From Alteromonadaceae bacterium Bs31 (lineage in GTDB: Bacteria > Pseudomonadota > Gammaproteobacteria > Pseudomonadales > Cellvibrionaceae), in NCBI GenBank assembly GCA_900177435.1, contig FXAI01000001.1, positions 351,588 through 415,587 on the forward strand: 64,000 nucleotides of DNA, given 5' to 3'. Under the pieces are notes generated by a model. It saw only the letters and a program-made list of their open reading frames with translations, did no database searches and was not told the DNA's origin. Made by a program: the position numbers and the translations under genes. Positions 1 to 9,043 of the stretch are shown in pieces; the first letter of the stretch is position 1, and the number at the start of each line of letters is the position of its first letter.

Positions 1-2265
1 TGTTTCGTGCAGCTTGGGGTCCAGGGTGTATTCGAAATGATTAAAGCCGCGACGCTGCTCAAGCAAAAAAGCCGCATTGCTATCAAAGCTGTTAAACGCG
101 AACGGAGAAAACAATTCGTTGCTAAGGATAGCCAGGGCACGGCGTTGATCTTCCACCGCCACCGGGGTAAAGGGCGTTTCAGCGGCACCTTTTTGACCCA
201 CCAGCGCCCGGTCTACATAAATACCGCCAATAAAACGGGATACTACCTCCAAGTGTCGCTGGAATTGTTTCAGTGAGAGCTGGTAGCCCACCAGCAGGGG
301 CTGGTAGGAATCGTTTTCTGTGCTAAGCGTGTGCCGCAGCTTGCCTTGCATCTGGCGAATATAGGAGAGCTGGTGCTGGGCAAAGCGAATAGGGTCCGAG
401 CTCTGGTCGAAGATGAGTGCCCTGGGGTCGATTCCCTTGCCGGGGCTGCGCATATCATCCGCATCGTTGGCAAAGGCCAGCTGGGCCTCGGTTGAGCGGG
501 CCAGCAGTTGCTCTTGCCGCTGCTTTTCTGCGGCGGGGTCTGCCAGGGCTGGGCGGTAACCAAATTCCACCGCCCACTTGTCATAGGGGCCGGGGCGGGT
601 GGAGTAGTACTGGTTTTTTAGCTTGGGGTCCGCCTGGAAGGGCACCGCCGGGTAATCCATGATAGAGCCTTGCATGCCCTTGGCGTAGGTAATATCTGGA
701 TTAAACACCTCTTCAAAGCTGAGCATATGGGTGGAGTGGAAGTTGTGGTTGAGCCCTAGCGTGTGGCCAATTTCGTGAATCGTTAAATAGTAAACGAACT
801 CCTCCATTAAGCGCTGTTGCTCTTCTTTTTCTGCGCCGAAGGCTTTTAAGGCCGCCAGGTTGAACAGGTACTGTTCGTGAGCATAACGGGAGGCTGAGCA
901 CTGCTGCTGCGGGGCTTGCCCATGTTCGTGCCCATCTTCGGAGCCCTTATCACCCAGCACCGCGCCAAGCTGGGCCTGGTAACCCAAAGCGGCGTATTCC
1001 AGCATGATATCCGCACCCAGTACTTGCCCCGTGCGCGGGTCGCGAAAACTGGGGCCGTAGCCACTGTAAAAGCGGCTGGGTGAGGCCACCCAGCGAATAA
1101 CGTTGTAGCGCAGGTCGCCAGCATCCCAGGGGGCATCGTCTGGCTGGATTTTTATGGCCAGCGCGTTTTTAAAACCGGCCTGCTCAAAGGCTTCATTCCA
1201 GCGCAAAGCCGCCTTGGTGATAATGGGGCGCAATTCTTCCGGGGTGGTGTTTTCCAGCCAGAAGGTAATGGGCGTGAGCGGTTCGGAGAGCTCGGCTTGC
1301 GGGTTCTTCTTTTCCAGTTTAAAGCGGCTGATAACATCTCTGTAGGGCGTTATCTCGCTGGAGGTGAGATCGGTAATCTGGTGGCTAAAATAGCCCACTC
1401 GGGCATCGTCATAACGGGGTTCCATGGCTTGCTCGGGCGCTTTAAGGATAGAATGCTGGCTGACGATGCTTACATAGCGAGGGTCGGTAACTTCTGGCCC
1501 GCCGTTAACATGGGGCTTATCGTTCTGGTAAACATATTCAACAATAATATCGGTGTTTTCCGGGTAATTGCGAATGCTGCTAATTTTGCTTTTTTCTTCA
1601 CTGAGGTTGCCCAGCGAGAACACTTCCTGTGGTTTCTTATCCGGAATCGGCAGGGGCTTTATGGGAAAGAAAGCTTCTGTAAGGAAAAGCTTGTTCGCTT
1701 GAATAAGAATGTCGCCATTGGCCTCATCTTCCGCTTCAATTTTTTGTGTGAAAATAACCGCAGGGCTTATATTGGCTCCAGCGGCACGGCTGATAGGCTT
1801 ATTGGGGTCAAAATAAAAGCGGGTGTTTTGTTCGATAAAATCAATGCGGTTGTAGTGGCGTACTAAACGAAACAGCTTCGCCTGTTGAAGGTTGTATGTA
1901 CCCCGGGTTCTGCCCCAGCCTGCAGCAGCTACGCCGTTTTCCACATAGGTGAAGTACAGAAAATCTGCATCCAGCTGTTGCTTGCGTATCAGCATACGCA
2001 GCTCGCCATTTTTGTTGTCCCGGAACAAGGTAAACAGGCCATCAATGCGCTCACTGTTTTCCGTTATCTTGTTAATGGATTCTTCTTCGTCTTTATCCTC
2101 TTCCTTATCGTTTTGTTTTTCTTCATTTTGTTTCTCTTGCTCCTTCTTCTCCTCATTTGCCTGTTCCGCGTAGCCCAGCGAAGAATAGGAAAAAAAGCAA
2201 AGCAAAAAAGGCAGCAGTGCCACCCTTACATTAATCGACGAAAAAAGCTTCATCCCAAGCAGCAT
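1..2265 (-). CDS. Secreted zinc metalloprotease (DUF5117/DUF4953-like), 3' end missing
   Basis: The frame is open from an ATG at 2265, which has a GGAGAG ribosome site 4-5 nt upstream, to the window edge. That is 755 residues without a stop, so the C-terminus is lost. The N-terminus is a signal peptide with a Leu/Phe-rich core ending near SLGYAEQ, followed by a very acidic Glu/Lys/Gln stretch (about residues 35-65). The catalytic zinc motif HEIGHTLGLNHN lies near residues 497-508, matching the met-zincin HExxHxxGxxH signature, and is followed by FHSTHM. The motif and layout match the large bacterial family of zinc-dependent metalloproteases carrying DUF5117, DUF5118 and DUF4953. It is probably exported to the periplasm or cell surface. 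The substrate is unknown. It is transcribed away from selD. Confidence 0.85.
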   Translation of the reverse strand, partial: MLLGMKLFSSINVRVALLPFLLCFFSYSSLGYAEQANEEKKEQEKQNEEKQNDKEEDKDEEESINKITENSERIDGLFTLFRDNKNGELRMLIRKQQLDADFLYFTYVENGVAAAGWGRTRGTYNLQQAKLFRLVRHYNRIDFIEQNTRFYFDPNKPISRAAGANISPAVIFTQKIEAEDEANGDILIQANKLFLTEAFFPIKPLPIPDKKPQEVFSLGNLSEEKSKISSIRNYPENTDIIVEYVYQNDKPHVNGGPEVTDPRYVSIVSQHSILKAPEQAMEPRYDDARVGYFSHQITDLTSSEITPYRDVISRFKLEKKNPQAELSEPLTPITFWLENTTPEELRPIITKAALRWNEAFEQAGFKNALAIKIQPDDAPWDAGDLRYNVIRWVASPSRFYSGYGPSFRDPRTGQVLGADIMLEYAALGYQAQLGAVLGDKGSEDGHEHGQAPQQQCSASRYAHEQYLFNLAALKAFGAEKEEQQRLMEEFVYYLTIHEIGHTLGLNHNFHSTHMLSFEEVFNPDITYAKGMQGSIMDYPAVPFQADPKLKNQYYSTRPGPYDKWAVEFGYRPALADPAAEKQRQEQLLARSTEAQLAFANDADDMRSPGKGIDPRALIFDQSSDPIRFAQHQLSYIRQMQGKLRHTLSTENDSYQPLLVGYQLSLKQFQRHLEVVSRFIGGIYVDRALVGQKGAAETPFTPVAVEDQRRALAILSNELFSPFAFNSFDSNAAFLLEQRRGFNHFEYTLDPKLHET

Positions 2266-2427
2266 ATTTCTCTCCAGTGACGGTTTTATATTTAGAGGGT
2301 AATAATACCTGCCCTCATGGTCGTGCCCAAGCTTTGTCATGATCCAGATAAAAAGAGTTCCACAAAATTTTGCGTGTGCTGCACTTTTGGGTAAAACTGC
2401 TGGTAAATAGCGAACTAAGGGGGAGCT

Positions 2428-3462
2428 ATGAGCATAAAGTTGACCGAGTACAGCCACGGCGCGGGCTGTGGCTGCAAAATCGCTCCGGGGGTACTGGAAA
2501 AAATCGTCGCAACACACTCCTTGTTCGACGATCCCAAGCTGGTGGTGGGCAACAGCACCAAGGACGATGCAGCGGCCTACGACCTTGGTAACGGGGAATT
2601 GATTTTAAGCACCACCGACTTCTTTATGCCCATCGTCGATGAGCCCTTCGACTTTGGTCGCATTGCCGCCACCAACGCCATCAGTGATATTTACGCCATG
2701 GGCGGTACGCCGATTATGGCCATTGCCATACTCGGTTGGCCGCTGGATAAACTTGGCCCCGAAGTGGCCGCCCAGGTGATAGAAGGCGGCAGGGCGGTGT
2801 GTGCAGAGGCGGGTATGCAACTGGCAGGCGGCCACAGTATCGACGCCCCCGAACCGATATTTGGCCTGGCCGTAACCGGCCGCGTAAAAAAATCGCAGCT
2901 TAAAACAAATGCCTCTGCCAAGGCTGGATCTTTGCTTTATCTCAGCAAGCCGCTGGGCGTTGGCATTCTCAGTACCGCGCAAAAACAAAAGAAACTAGCA
3001 GAAGAACACCAGTTTATCGCCAGAGATTGCATGTGCCAGCTAAATTCCGTGGGGGCTGTATTGGCAAAAGAAGCGGGTGTAAACGCCATTACCGATGTTA
3101 CCGGCTTCGGCCTTGCTGGCCATTTACTGGAAATGTGCCAAGGCAGTGGGTTGGCGGCAAGGCTTAATTTCTCCACCTTGCCCATACTGCCTTGGGTTAT
3201 GGAGTACATGCAGCAGGGCTGTATCCCTGGTGGTACTGGCAGAAACTTCGCCAGTTACACAGACAATATTTCACCCTTGCAGGAACACCAAAAAAACCTT
3301 TTGTGTGACCCTCAAACCAGTGGCGGACTGCTGGTGGCGGTAGAGCCCGCTGCGAGTGAGCGCGTAGAGGCCATACTCGAACAAGGCAAATGCGAATTCG
3401 CAAAAATTGGCGTGCTTCGACAACAAGAACAAGGTGTAAAAACGCTCCATGTGCTCCCTTGA
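2428..3462 (+). CDS. selD: Selenophosphate synthase (selenide, water dikinase)
   Basis: The 344-residue product makes selenophosphate from selenide and ATP, the selenium donor for selenocysteine and for 2-selenouridine in tRNA. It has the N-terminal motif GAGCGCKI with a normal cysteine at the active-site position, not selenocysteine. It also carries [28 protein letters not shown] and DPQTSGGLL, typical of E. coli-type SelD, and has full length. The ATG has a strong ribosome site (AAGGGGGAG). The gene overlaps the start of selU by 14 bp, so the two are probably translated as one operon. That pairing points to tRNA 2-selenouridine as at least one use of the product. No selA, selB or selenocysteine tRNA is visible in this window. 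Confidence 0.97.
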   Translation: MSIKLTEYSHGAGCGCKIAPGVLEKIVATHSLFDDPKLVVGNSTKDDAAAYDLGNGELILSTTDFFMPIVDEPFDFGRIAATNAISDIYAMGGTPIMAIAILGWPLDKLGPEVAAQVIEGGRAVCAEAGMQLAGGHSIDAPEPIFGLAVTGRVKKSQLKTNASAKAGSLLYLSKPLGVGILSTAQKQKKLAEEHQFIARDCMCQLNSVGAVLAKEAGVNAITDVTGFGLAGHLLEMCQGSGLAARLNFSTLPILPWVMEYMQQGCIPGGTGRNFASYTDNISPLQEHQKNLLCDPQTSGGLLVAVEPAASERVEAILEQGKCEFAKIGVLRQQEQGVKTLHVLP

Positions 3463-4549
3463 TATAACAGACTACGCAGCACTGTTTTTAAATGATATTG
3501 CCATGATGGATACCCGCTCGCCCGGCGAATTTGCGCGTGGCAGCTTCCCTGCGGCAAGCAGCCTGCCACTTATGAGCGACCAAGAGCGAGCACAGGTGGG
3601 TACCTGCTACAAACAACAGGGCCAGCAGGCCGCCATAGCCCTTGGCCATAAGCTGGTGAGTGGCGAAATAAAACAACAGCGTGTAGATGCCTGGCTGCAA
3701 TTTACCGCGCGCCAGCCAAACGGAGCGCTCTATTGCTGGCGTGGCGGCCTGCGTTCCAAAACCTGTCAGCAGTGGCTGCGAGAGGCCGGTTGCGAGTACC
3801 CAAGGGTGGCCGGCGGTTACAAAGCCATGCGCCGATTTTTAATAGAAACCCTGGAAAAAACCTGTGCCGAACAAAAAATTATCATACTGGCCGGTCACAC
3901 CGGCTCGGCGAAAACAGAACTCTTACAGCAACTGCCAAACAACATCGACCTGGAAGCGCTGGCCCAGCACCGGGGCAGCGCCTTCGGCAAACGTATCACA
4001 CCCCAACCGGCGCAAATCGATTTTGAAAACGCGCTGGCCGTTCAACTCTTAAAATGCGCACACCAAAACCCCCATCAGCCCATCGTACTGGAAGACGAAA
4101 GCCACCTGATAGGTAAATGTTTTCTGCCACCTGCCCTGCAAATTGCCATGGCCAAGGCGCCGCTCATTGTTGTGGAGAGCGAGCTGGCGGAGCGCACCGA
4201 CCACTCGTTTAACAAATATATTCTGCACAATTTATACGAATTACAGCAGCGGCACGGAGAAGGGCGCGGCTTTGAATTATTTGCCGCAGAACTCCGTGCG
4301 TCCCTGCATAACATACGCCGACGCCTCGGGGGTAAACGCTACGACGAATTGCTTGCTGTTTTAGAGCGGGCAATTGATGCCCATGCCGCCGGGGATTGCA
4401 CCTTACACCGGGAGTGGGTGGAGATTTTGTTGCGGGATTATTATGCGCCGATGTATGAGTATCAGTTGGACAAGAAGCGGGACAGGGTTGTTTTTCGGGG
4501 TGCTCGAAAGGCGGTTTTGGATTGGGTTTTGGCTGGTGTTGAATTGTGA
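3449..4549 (+). CDS. selU: tRNA 2-selenouridine synthase (SelU/MnmH)
   Basis: The enzyme converts 2-thiouridine at the wobble position of some tRNAs to 2-selenouridine through a geranylated intermediate, using selenophosphate. The 366-residue product has an N-terminal rhodanese domain with the active-site loop YCWRGGLRS (Cys96). A P-loop domain follows (GHTGSAKT, residues 149-156), then the family motif [14 protein letters not shown] and a C-terminal [16 protein letters not shown] segment. The length is normal. The Walker A loop has Ala154 where the GxxxxGK consensus has glycine, which is unusual. The start overlaps the selD stop, indicating coupled translation. This is the last recognisable gene before the cassette array. 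Confidence 0.95.
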   Translation: MCSLDITDYAALFLNDIAMMDTRSPGEFARGSFPAASSLPLMSDQERAQVGTCYKQQGQQAAIALGHKLVSGEIKQQRVDAWLQFTARQPNGALYCWRGGLRSKTCQQWLREAGCEYPRVAGGYKAMRRFLIETLEKTCAEQKIIILAGHTGSAKTELLQQLPNNIDLEALAQHRGSAFGKRITPQPAQIDFENALAVQLLKCAHQNPHQPIVLEDESHLIGKCFLPPALQIAMAKAPLIVVESELAERTDHSFNKYILHNLYELQQRHGEGRGFELFAAELRASLHNIRRRLGGKRYDELLAVLERAIDAHAAGDCTLHREWVEILLRDYYAPMYEYQLDKKRDRVVFRGARKAVLDWVLAGVEL

Positions 4550-5278
4550 GTGTTTTTTCTATGCTAGTGTTCTGAAGCGCCGGGGTAGTTAGCGAGCGCT
4601 TGTTATATGGTTTTGGTTTTGTGTTTCATAGCCTTTGTGCACGCCGCACGGGCGTCACTTTTACAAAGTGCTTCTGCACTATGCCCCTCGGGAGGCCTGT
4701 AAAAATAGAGCCCAAAGCTGCTCCTGCAACTACGGCATTAGTGCAGCCATGCACGTTAACGCACACTCCAAGTTGGGTGCGCAAGCGCTTCCCTGGTTCC
4801 GGCGCTTCTGCATTGCACAAATGTGCCACAGCCATGTGGCGATGTGGGCTAAAGCCCAAAAATACCACCTCCACTTGGCGCTCGGAGGGGCGATGGAAGT
4901 GTCGCCGTAGGTATTCGCGCTATTTGTTGCCAGCCTTTGGCGCCATATTCCTTGCTTTATTGGATTTAGGGCAAGAGGTGATATGTGGTGATTTGTGATT
5001 ATTACTGTCTATGGGATTGTGTAAGGTTGGGAATCGAGCCTAAGCGGACGCTTGCAGTGTGGGTAATACGTGATTGTCACATGTAAGGTCTAACGCCATT
5101 TACCCTTCAGGAGGCGGCACTCATTGAGAGTGTTTTATCAAACAAATAAATATCGGCCTCTATGCCGACTATTTCGATAATGATGTAAAGTTGCAGGCTA
5201 CATTGGGTAATATCGTCGATAAACGTATAACACCCAAAAGCTTGAGTAATAGTCGGCTCGATGACTTACTATTTTGGG
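4550..5278. other. No convincing gene; left border of the cassette array
   Basis: Several reading frames are open here, but none has a convincing start, conserved motif or neighbour. Around 4640-4690 there is a TTTGTGCACGCCGC stretch with a facing partner, resembling the centre of the attC sites further right, so part of the region may be decayed cassette material. GTCTAAC at 5088-5094 followed by GCC reads on the minus strand as GGCGTTAGAC, like the end of an attC site in inverted orientation, but no matching first half is apparent. No integrase gene is present on either strand. Confidence 0.4.
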
Positions 5279-5460
5279 ATATACGTCAATCTGACGTATA
5301 TTTATCGCCCATCTGCAAGTAAAGCCCGGTTGGCGGGGGTTGTGGGGTGGGGTATTTTTTTAAATGGGGAATATGTGTCATTGCGACTGACTATTCCGGT
5401 ATATGTGTCATCGCGACGTAGTATTCGGGTATATACGTCGTTTTGACGTAGATTCAATTG
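5279..5460. repeat. Four dyad-symmetric repeats upstream of the first cassette
   Basis: Four copies of a roughly 30-bp unit begin with ATAT and contain the dyad TACGTC-N5-GACGTA or a close variant. They lie at 5279-5308, 5371-5400, 5401-5430 and 5431-5460, the last three in direct tandem. The first and last copies have the best dyads (TACGTC/GACGTA). The middle two start with TGTGTC. A GTTATAT sequence (5460-5466), which partly fits the GTTRRRY core, follows directly and precedes the first cassette gene. The spacing of 30 bp, close to three helical turns, would suit a protein binding cooperatively. The role could be operator, recombination accessory site or iteron-like element. None is proven. 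Confidence 0.6.
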
Positions 5461-5479
5461 TTATATTTAGGGAGGCGCA

Positions 5480-5875
5480 ATGAAGTTAATCGTGATGATT
5501 TTAATATTTATGCTTCTCAGCAATTCGGTTCATGCAGATGTGTATAGATGCATCGCTAACGTAGAAGAATTTTCGAACGACATTGAGTTTATTTATCTGG
5601 ATACAGAAAAGCGCTCAGTTAAGTTAAAAAATCGTGGGGGAACATTTAGCGGAAAAATAACCTCAATTCGCCAGCATAACCAAGGGCAAGTAATGAATCT
5701 GTATTTAGAAAATACCGATCCATTTGAAGAAGGTCAAGATTCCGAATATATACTATTTACTTGGAAGAATAAATATCGGGTCGCAGGAGTTAACTATATC
5801 ATTGACAACGGTGAGAAAATACTTGATACGCTAGCAGGAAATAATGAAATCGAATGTAAAAAAGAAAAAATATAA
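5480..5875 (+). CDS. Cassette: small secreted protein of unknown function
   Basis: The 131-residue protein starts with a clear signal peptide (hydrophobic LIVMILIFMLLSNS, cleavage likely after VHA) and is predicted to be periplasmic. The mature part has a few cysteines (YRCIAN near the start, IECKK near the end) that could form a disulfide. The ATG has a good GGAGG site. The stop overlaps the left core of the following attC site, as usual for cassettes. It is the first gene after the dyad repeats and could be driven by a promoter in that region. I do not recognise the family. Confidence 0.75.
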   Translation: MKLIVMILIFMLLSNSVHADVYRCIANVEEFSNDIEFIYLDTEKRSVKLKNRGGTFSGKITSIRQHNQGQVMNLYLENTDPFEEGQDSEYILFTWKNKYRVAGVNYIIDNGEKILDTLAGNNEIECKKEKI

Positions 5876-5998
5876 CAAGGTTATCAACCATCGCCAGCAA
5901 ACTGGCTGGACCTACACTGCGTTGCTTCGTTTACGGTTTAACGCTACGCTACCGTAAACAAATCAACTCCGTTCCGGCCGGTTATAACGGCGTTAGGC
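5870..5998 (+). repeat. attC site 1
   Basis: The left core is ATATAAC (5870-5876, a loose RYYYAAC) and the right core GTTAGGC (5992-5998). The arms GGTTATCAACC and GGCCGGTTATAAC pair imperfectly, and an inner TTTACGGT/ACCGTAAA pair forms the central stem. Confidence 0.85.
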
Positions 5999-6004
5999 TT
6001 GCAC

Positions 6005-6124
6005 ATGATCAACCGAATTACTATTTTCATAATAATTTTATTGTTGAGTGGAATAACGATGGCAGGTAACTGGTTTCCAGAAGACTATAAAACATTTCCT
6101 GTGAACCAAAGCAGTCTAATATGA
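6005..6124 (+). pseudogene. Duplicated 5' fragment of the 6691 cassette gene
   Basis: From the attC core at 5992 to 6100 the sequence repeats 6678-6786 with one mismatch. It therefore carries the first 32 codons (signal peptide and NWFPEDYKTFP) of the gene at 6691-7167. After the break it reads seven foreign codons and stops at a TGA that overlaps the ATG of the next gene (ATGA, 6121-6124). The fragment is too short to be the full protein, but it retains a start codon and leader and could couple translation into the downstream gene. Confidence 0.8.
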
Positions 6125-6579
6125 GCGAGAACAATTTTAAAAATTCTATTGGTAAGCCCCTAGCAGGAACTGGTTTAGTCGCTCTGTGGCTTTCAGCTTT
6201 CTTTGTGCCAATAGTTGAGATAAGCACCTGCACTCAGGGTAGTGAAGATGCCTGGCTGGGATCACTATTTGTATTTTTTCCAGTTTCATTGGTTGCTGTT
6301 GGTTTGGCTTTCCTTGGAACCGGTGCGCCAACTCGTATCAAATGGCTGTCCTTGCCATTATTTGGTTTACTTCCTTGGGCGGCATATATTGCAGGTAAAT
6401 ATATTTTGGGTACAACTCTAGGTGGCAATCATTTGTGTGCTCTCTCAACCGGTGAACTAGGTTTTAATTCATATCCTAGCTCATGGTGGGCTCCGTTCTG
6501 GGGTCCAATGCAGTTAATTTTTGTAGCGGTAACTGCATGGTGTTTAATTAGGTATTGGTGGCCAAGTTCCAACTGCTAA
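6121..6579 (+). CDS. Cassette: multi-pass membrane protein of unknown function
   Basis: The 152-residue protein has about four hydrophobic helices (roughly residues 15-32, 45-66, 77-95 and 125-145) and many Trp and Gly residues in the C-terminal half. The start codon overlaps the stop of the duplicated leader fragment as ATGA, and there is no strong ribosome site of its own, so translational coupling is likely. The stop lies inside the left core of attC site 2. I do not recognise the family. Confidence 0.7.
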   Translation: MSENNFKNSIGKPLAGTGLVALWLSAFFVPIVEISTCTQGSEDAWLGSLFVFFPVSLVAVGLAFLGTGAPTRIKWLSLPLFGLLPWAAYIAGKYILGTTLGGNHLCALSTGELGFNSYPSSWWAPFWGPMQLIFVAVTAWCLIRYWWPSSNC

Positions 6580-6684
6580 CAAAGCCATCAAATTGACGTT
6601 TTTTCCGTTGCTCGTTTTGTGTCTTAACGCTACGCTATCACAAAACAACCAACTACAAATCCGCAATTTATGGCGGCGTTAGGC
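6574..6684 (+). repeat. attC site 2
   Basis: The left core is TGCTAAC (6574-6580) and the right core GTTAGGC (6678-6684). An inner TTTTGTG/CACAAAA pair marks the central stem. Confidence 0.88.
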
Positions 6685-6690
6685 TTGCAC

Positions 6691-7167
6691 ATGATCAACC
6701 GAATTACTATTTTCATAATAATTATATTGTTGAGTGGAATAACGATGGCAGGTAACTGGTTTCCAGAAGACTATAAAACATTTCCTTTCCAAGAGGGAGA
6801 TGTATTAGCAAGTCAAAAAGAAGATGAGAAGTATGGGCTAAATAAAGTATTGCGAATTGATAAGGTAATGTTGAAGGAAGGTGATTCAATCAATATACAA
6901 GGTCAAATATTTACCGCTCCAGAAGATGATTTTCTTCTAATTATTAGCATGTCGTATGGCGAAGCCGACTTTGCTACATTAGATGATGCAATACTAGCGG
7001 CAAAGGCCGGTGAGTGGAATGTTAAAATGGGGCACGCGCCAAATAGAAGTCCTGGTGCAGCAGCGGGCCAAGTTTTGGTCGGCCATCAGCCTGTAAGTGA
7101 TTCAGAGCTTACTGGATACAACCAATGGAAAGAATTATTTGAAACAGGTAAAGCAGGTGTTTTCTAA
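6691..7167 (+). CDS. Cassette: secreted protein of unknown function
   Basis: The 158-residue protein has a signal peptide (ITIFIIIILLSGITMAG) followed by an acidic mature domain with no motif that I recognise. The ATG lies 6 bp after the attC core. A copy of the first 109 bp of this cassette, including the core, sits 686 bp upstream in front of another gene, so this is the intact parent of that fragment. The protein is probably periplasmic. Confidence 0.75.
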   Translation: MINRITIFIIIILLSGITMAGNWFPEDYKTFPFQEGDVLASQKEDEKYGLNKVLRIDKVMLKEGDSINIQGQIFTAPEDDFLLIISMSYGEADFATLDDAILAAKAGEWNVKMGHAPNRSPGAAAGQVLVGHQPVSDSELTGYNQWKELFETGKAGVF

Positions 7168-7173
7168 TCCTCA

Positions 7174-7293
7174 GCCTAACAAATTGCTGCACGCGGACAC
7201 ATACTGCTACGCTCGTTTTTGTGTATGTCGCTGCGCTCCATTTTCACACAAAAACGCTCTCCGCAGTATGTTCCGGTGAGCAAGGCGTTAGAT
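7174..7293 (+). repeat. attC site 3
   Basis: The left core is GCCTAAC (7174-7180), a perfect RYYYAAC, and the right core GTTAGAT (7287-7293), a perfect GTTRRRY. The outer arms ACATACTGC and GCAGTATGT pair. Confidence 0.9.
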
Positions 7294-7304
7294 GCAGTCA
7301 AAAT

Positions 7305-7823
7305 ATGAAAATATACTTCTACCTACTTTTATTTTTCTTTTCTGGCTGTACCTTTAATGGCCAGGAACCGATTTTTAACAAAAGTGAAAGCGCACTTTTT
7401 TGCCCTGAAAAAATGGGGTTTACAAAAGAAAATGGAGAAGGGTTCAGTAGTTTAGAAGAGTCACGCGCTTATATTTCTCGCTTACTTCAAAAACGTAAAG
7501 AGCATGCCGAGTCATTTGGGTATGACGAAGATGCTATTCTAAAACCCTTGTTGGAGCGTATAAATGCAGATATTTGTGTTAGCTTTTTCGGCTCACCAGC
7601 GTCTCCTACTCTTGTTGACGAGTACCGTTCAAAAGGAATCAATATTCGGCAGTGTGAAATGGAGCCAAAAAGATTTGTAAATATATACGACCTCAAAGAA
7701 GCTAAGTCGAATGGCTCTTACTTGTTGTACGTAAATTGGCCACTCTCGGCATCGGCATATCTACTTGAGTGTTCGAATGGTGTATGTAGTATTGTAGAAG
7801 AAAGCATGTGCTGGATTAGATAA
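7305..7823 (+). CDS. Cassette: predicted lipoprotein of unknown function
   Basis: The 172-residue product begins MKIYFYLLLFFFSGCTF, a lipoprotein signal with a lipobox-like FSGC, so Cys15 is probably lipidated. The mature part has paired cysteines near the C-terminus (LLECSNGVCSIVEESMCW). I chose the ATG at 7305, 12 bp after the attC core, because an upstream in-frame start would lie inside the attC site. No family is recognised. Confidence 0.72.
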   Translation: MKIYFYLLLFFFSGCTFNGQEPIFNKSESALFCPEKMGFTKENGEGFSSLEESRAYISRLLQKRKEHAESFGYDEDAILKPLLERINADICVSFFGSPASPTLVDEYRSKGINIRQCEMEPKRFVNIYDLKEAKSNGSYLLYVNWPLSASAYLLECSNGVCSIVEESMCWIR

Positions 7824-7828
7824 TAGGT

Positions 7829-7944
7829 GCATAACAAAGTTATCAACCTGGTGCCTCATGCTCCGCGCCTTTTTGGGGTGGCTTCGCCACTTTACCCCAA
7901 AAAAGTCACACCCACATGTGGCACAGGTTATAACGGCGTTACAT
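7829..7944 (+). repeat. attC site 4
   Basis: The left core is GCATAAC (7829-7835) and the right core GTTACAT (7938-7944), with one departure from GTTRRRY. A GTTATCAACCTGGTGCC arm faces GGCACAGGTTATAAC with unpaired bases, and TTTTTGGGGT faces ACCCCAAAAA. Confidence 0.85.
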
Positions 7945-7970
7945 GTGTGAAGGATTAATTACCTCAAGAT

Positions 7971-8921
7971 ATGAAACGATACATTAATTTAATCGGCCTC
8001 CTTGCTCTCGCCTCTACTTTGATACTAGGTGTCTTAGGCCTTTTTAGTCATGTACACTTAATATTTGATCTTGCGTCACATTTCAGAGTTCATTACGCTA
8101 TTACGGCTTGTGTTGCCTCAATTATATTTTTGTTTTATCGGGCTCATTGGTTAGCTCTTCTAAGTATAGTTTCGCTGGCATTTAATCTTGCGTTCGTAGT
8201 TCCTTGGTATTTCGGAAGCAAGGAAACGGCTTCAAAAGAAGACATAAAAATATTTTTGAGTAATGTGTTAACAAACAATAGTGACCATGGAAGACTTGTC
8301 TCTCTTATACAAAACGTAAGCCCCGATATTATTGTCGTTATGGAGATCAACAATAGTTGGGTGAATGCTCTAAATGTATTAGAAAACGAGTATTCGTATA
8401 GTAAATTGGCTCCGAGAGAGGATAACTTTGGAATTGGTGTCTATAGTAAGCTACCTATTATCATGGGATCAGTTAAGTATTTCGGATCTTCCGGTGTCCC
8501 AAGTATAGTGTTATCTCTGGAGGCTGCTAAAGGTACTCTAACATTAGTAGCTACTCACCCAGTACCTCCGATCGGCGATGACTATTTTAAATCGAGAAAC
8601 AAGCAGCTGTCTCACGTCGCAAAAGAAGCCGAAAAAATTAGTGGGCCATTTATACTGGCAGGTGACCTGAATACTACAATGTGGTCATCTCACTATAGTC
8701 AGCTTGAAAAAAACGGGAAGTTACGGAATGTTAGACGTGGTTTTGGTATTAATGCTACCTGGCCGTCTGGGCTTGGTATTTTAGGTATTCCCATTGATCA
8801 TGTGTTAATTTCCGACGAAATTCGAGTGGTAGATGTGAGGGTTGGCGCTAGCGTGGGCTCCGACCACTTACCCCTAATAATTGAACTAAGTATTATTGGT
8901 AGCGTTTCAGCAGGCACATAA
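7971..8921 (+). CDS. Cassette: membrane-anchored endonuclease/exonuclease/phosphatase (EEP) family protein
   Basis: The 316-residue protein has three hydrophobic helices in the first 80 residues, then a complete EEP fold. The catalytic landmarks are MEIN (Glu125, metal), ATHPVPP (His196), GDLNTT (Asp232, Asn234), PIDHVL (Asp276-His277) and GSDHLPL (Asp298-His299). Members of this superfamily cleave phosphodiester or phosphomonoester bonds in DNA, RNA, phosphoinositides or sphingomyelin. The catalytic domain probably faces the periplasm, after an odd number of helices. All active-site residues are present, so it should be active, but the substrate is not evident. It fills one cassette, ending in attC site 5. 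Confidence 0.85.
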   Translation: MKRYINLIGLLALASTLILGVLGLFSHVHLIFDLASHFRVHYAITACVASIIFLFYRAHWLALLSIVSLAFNLAFVVPWYFGSKETASKEDIKIFLSNVLTNNSDHGRLVSLIQNVSPDIIVVMEINNSWVNALNVLENEYSYSKLAPREDNFGIGVYSKLPIIMGSVKYFGSSGVPSIVLSLEAAKGTLTLVATHPVPPIGDDYFKSRNKQLSHVAKEAEKISGPFILAGDLNTTMWSSHYSQLEKNGKLRNVRRGFGINATWPSGLGILGIPIDHVLISDEIRVVDVRVGASVGSDHLPLIIELSIIGSVSAGT

Positions 8922-9027
8922 CAAAGCTGTAACCTGCCCAAACTATTACGCGTTTTTGTGCAATACGCTGCGCGCATTTTCGCACAAAACTGCTCCATAA
9001 TTTGGGCAGGTTACAGCGGCGTTATGC
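8916..9027 (+). repeat. attC site 5
   Basis: The left core is ACATAAC (8916-8922) and the right core GTTATGC (9021-9027). The outer arms are an exact 17-bp inverted repeat (8926-8942 with 9001-9017), with an inner TTTTGTGC/GCACAAAA pair. This is the clearest attC hairpin in the array. Confidence 0.93.
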
Positions 9028-9043
9028 AAAGACGAGGAAACTA

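Noticed and set aside
1154..1866. Plus-strand open frames across 1.1-2.3 kb
   Set aside because: They are antisense to a continuous minus-strand metalloprotease frame with a signal peptide and HEIGHTLGLNHN motif.
4600..4998. Open frames of 80-130 codons between selU and the array
   Set aside because: They overlap in several frames and both strands, have no ribosome site or recognisable motif, and the sequence looks like decayed attC material.
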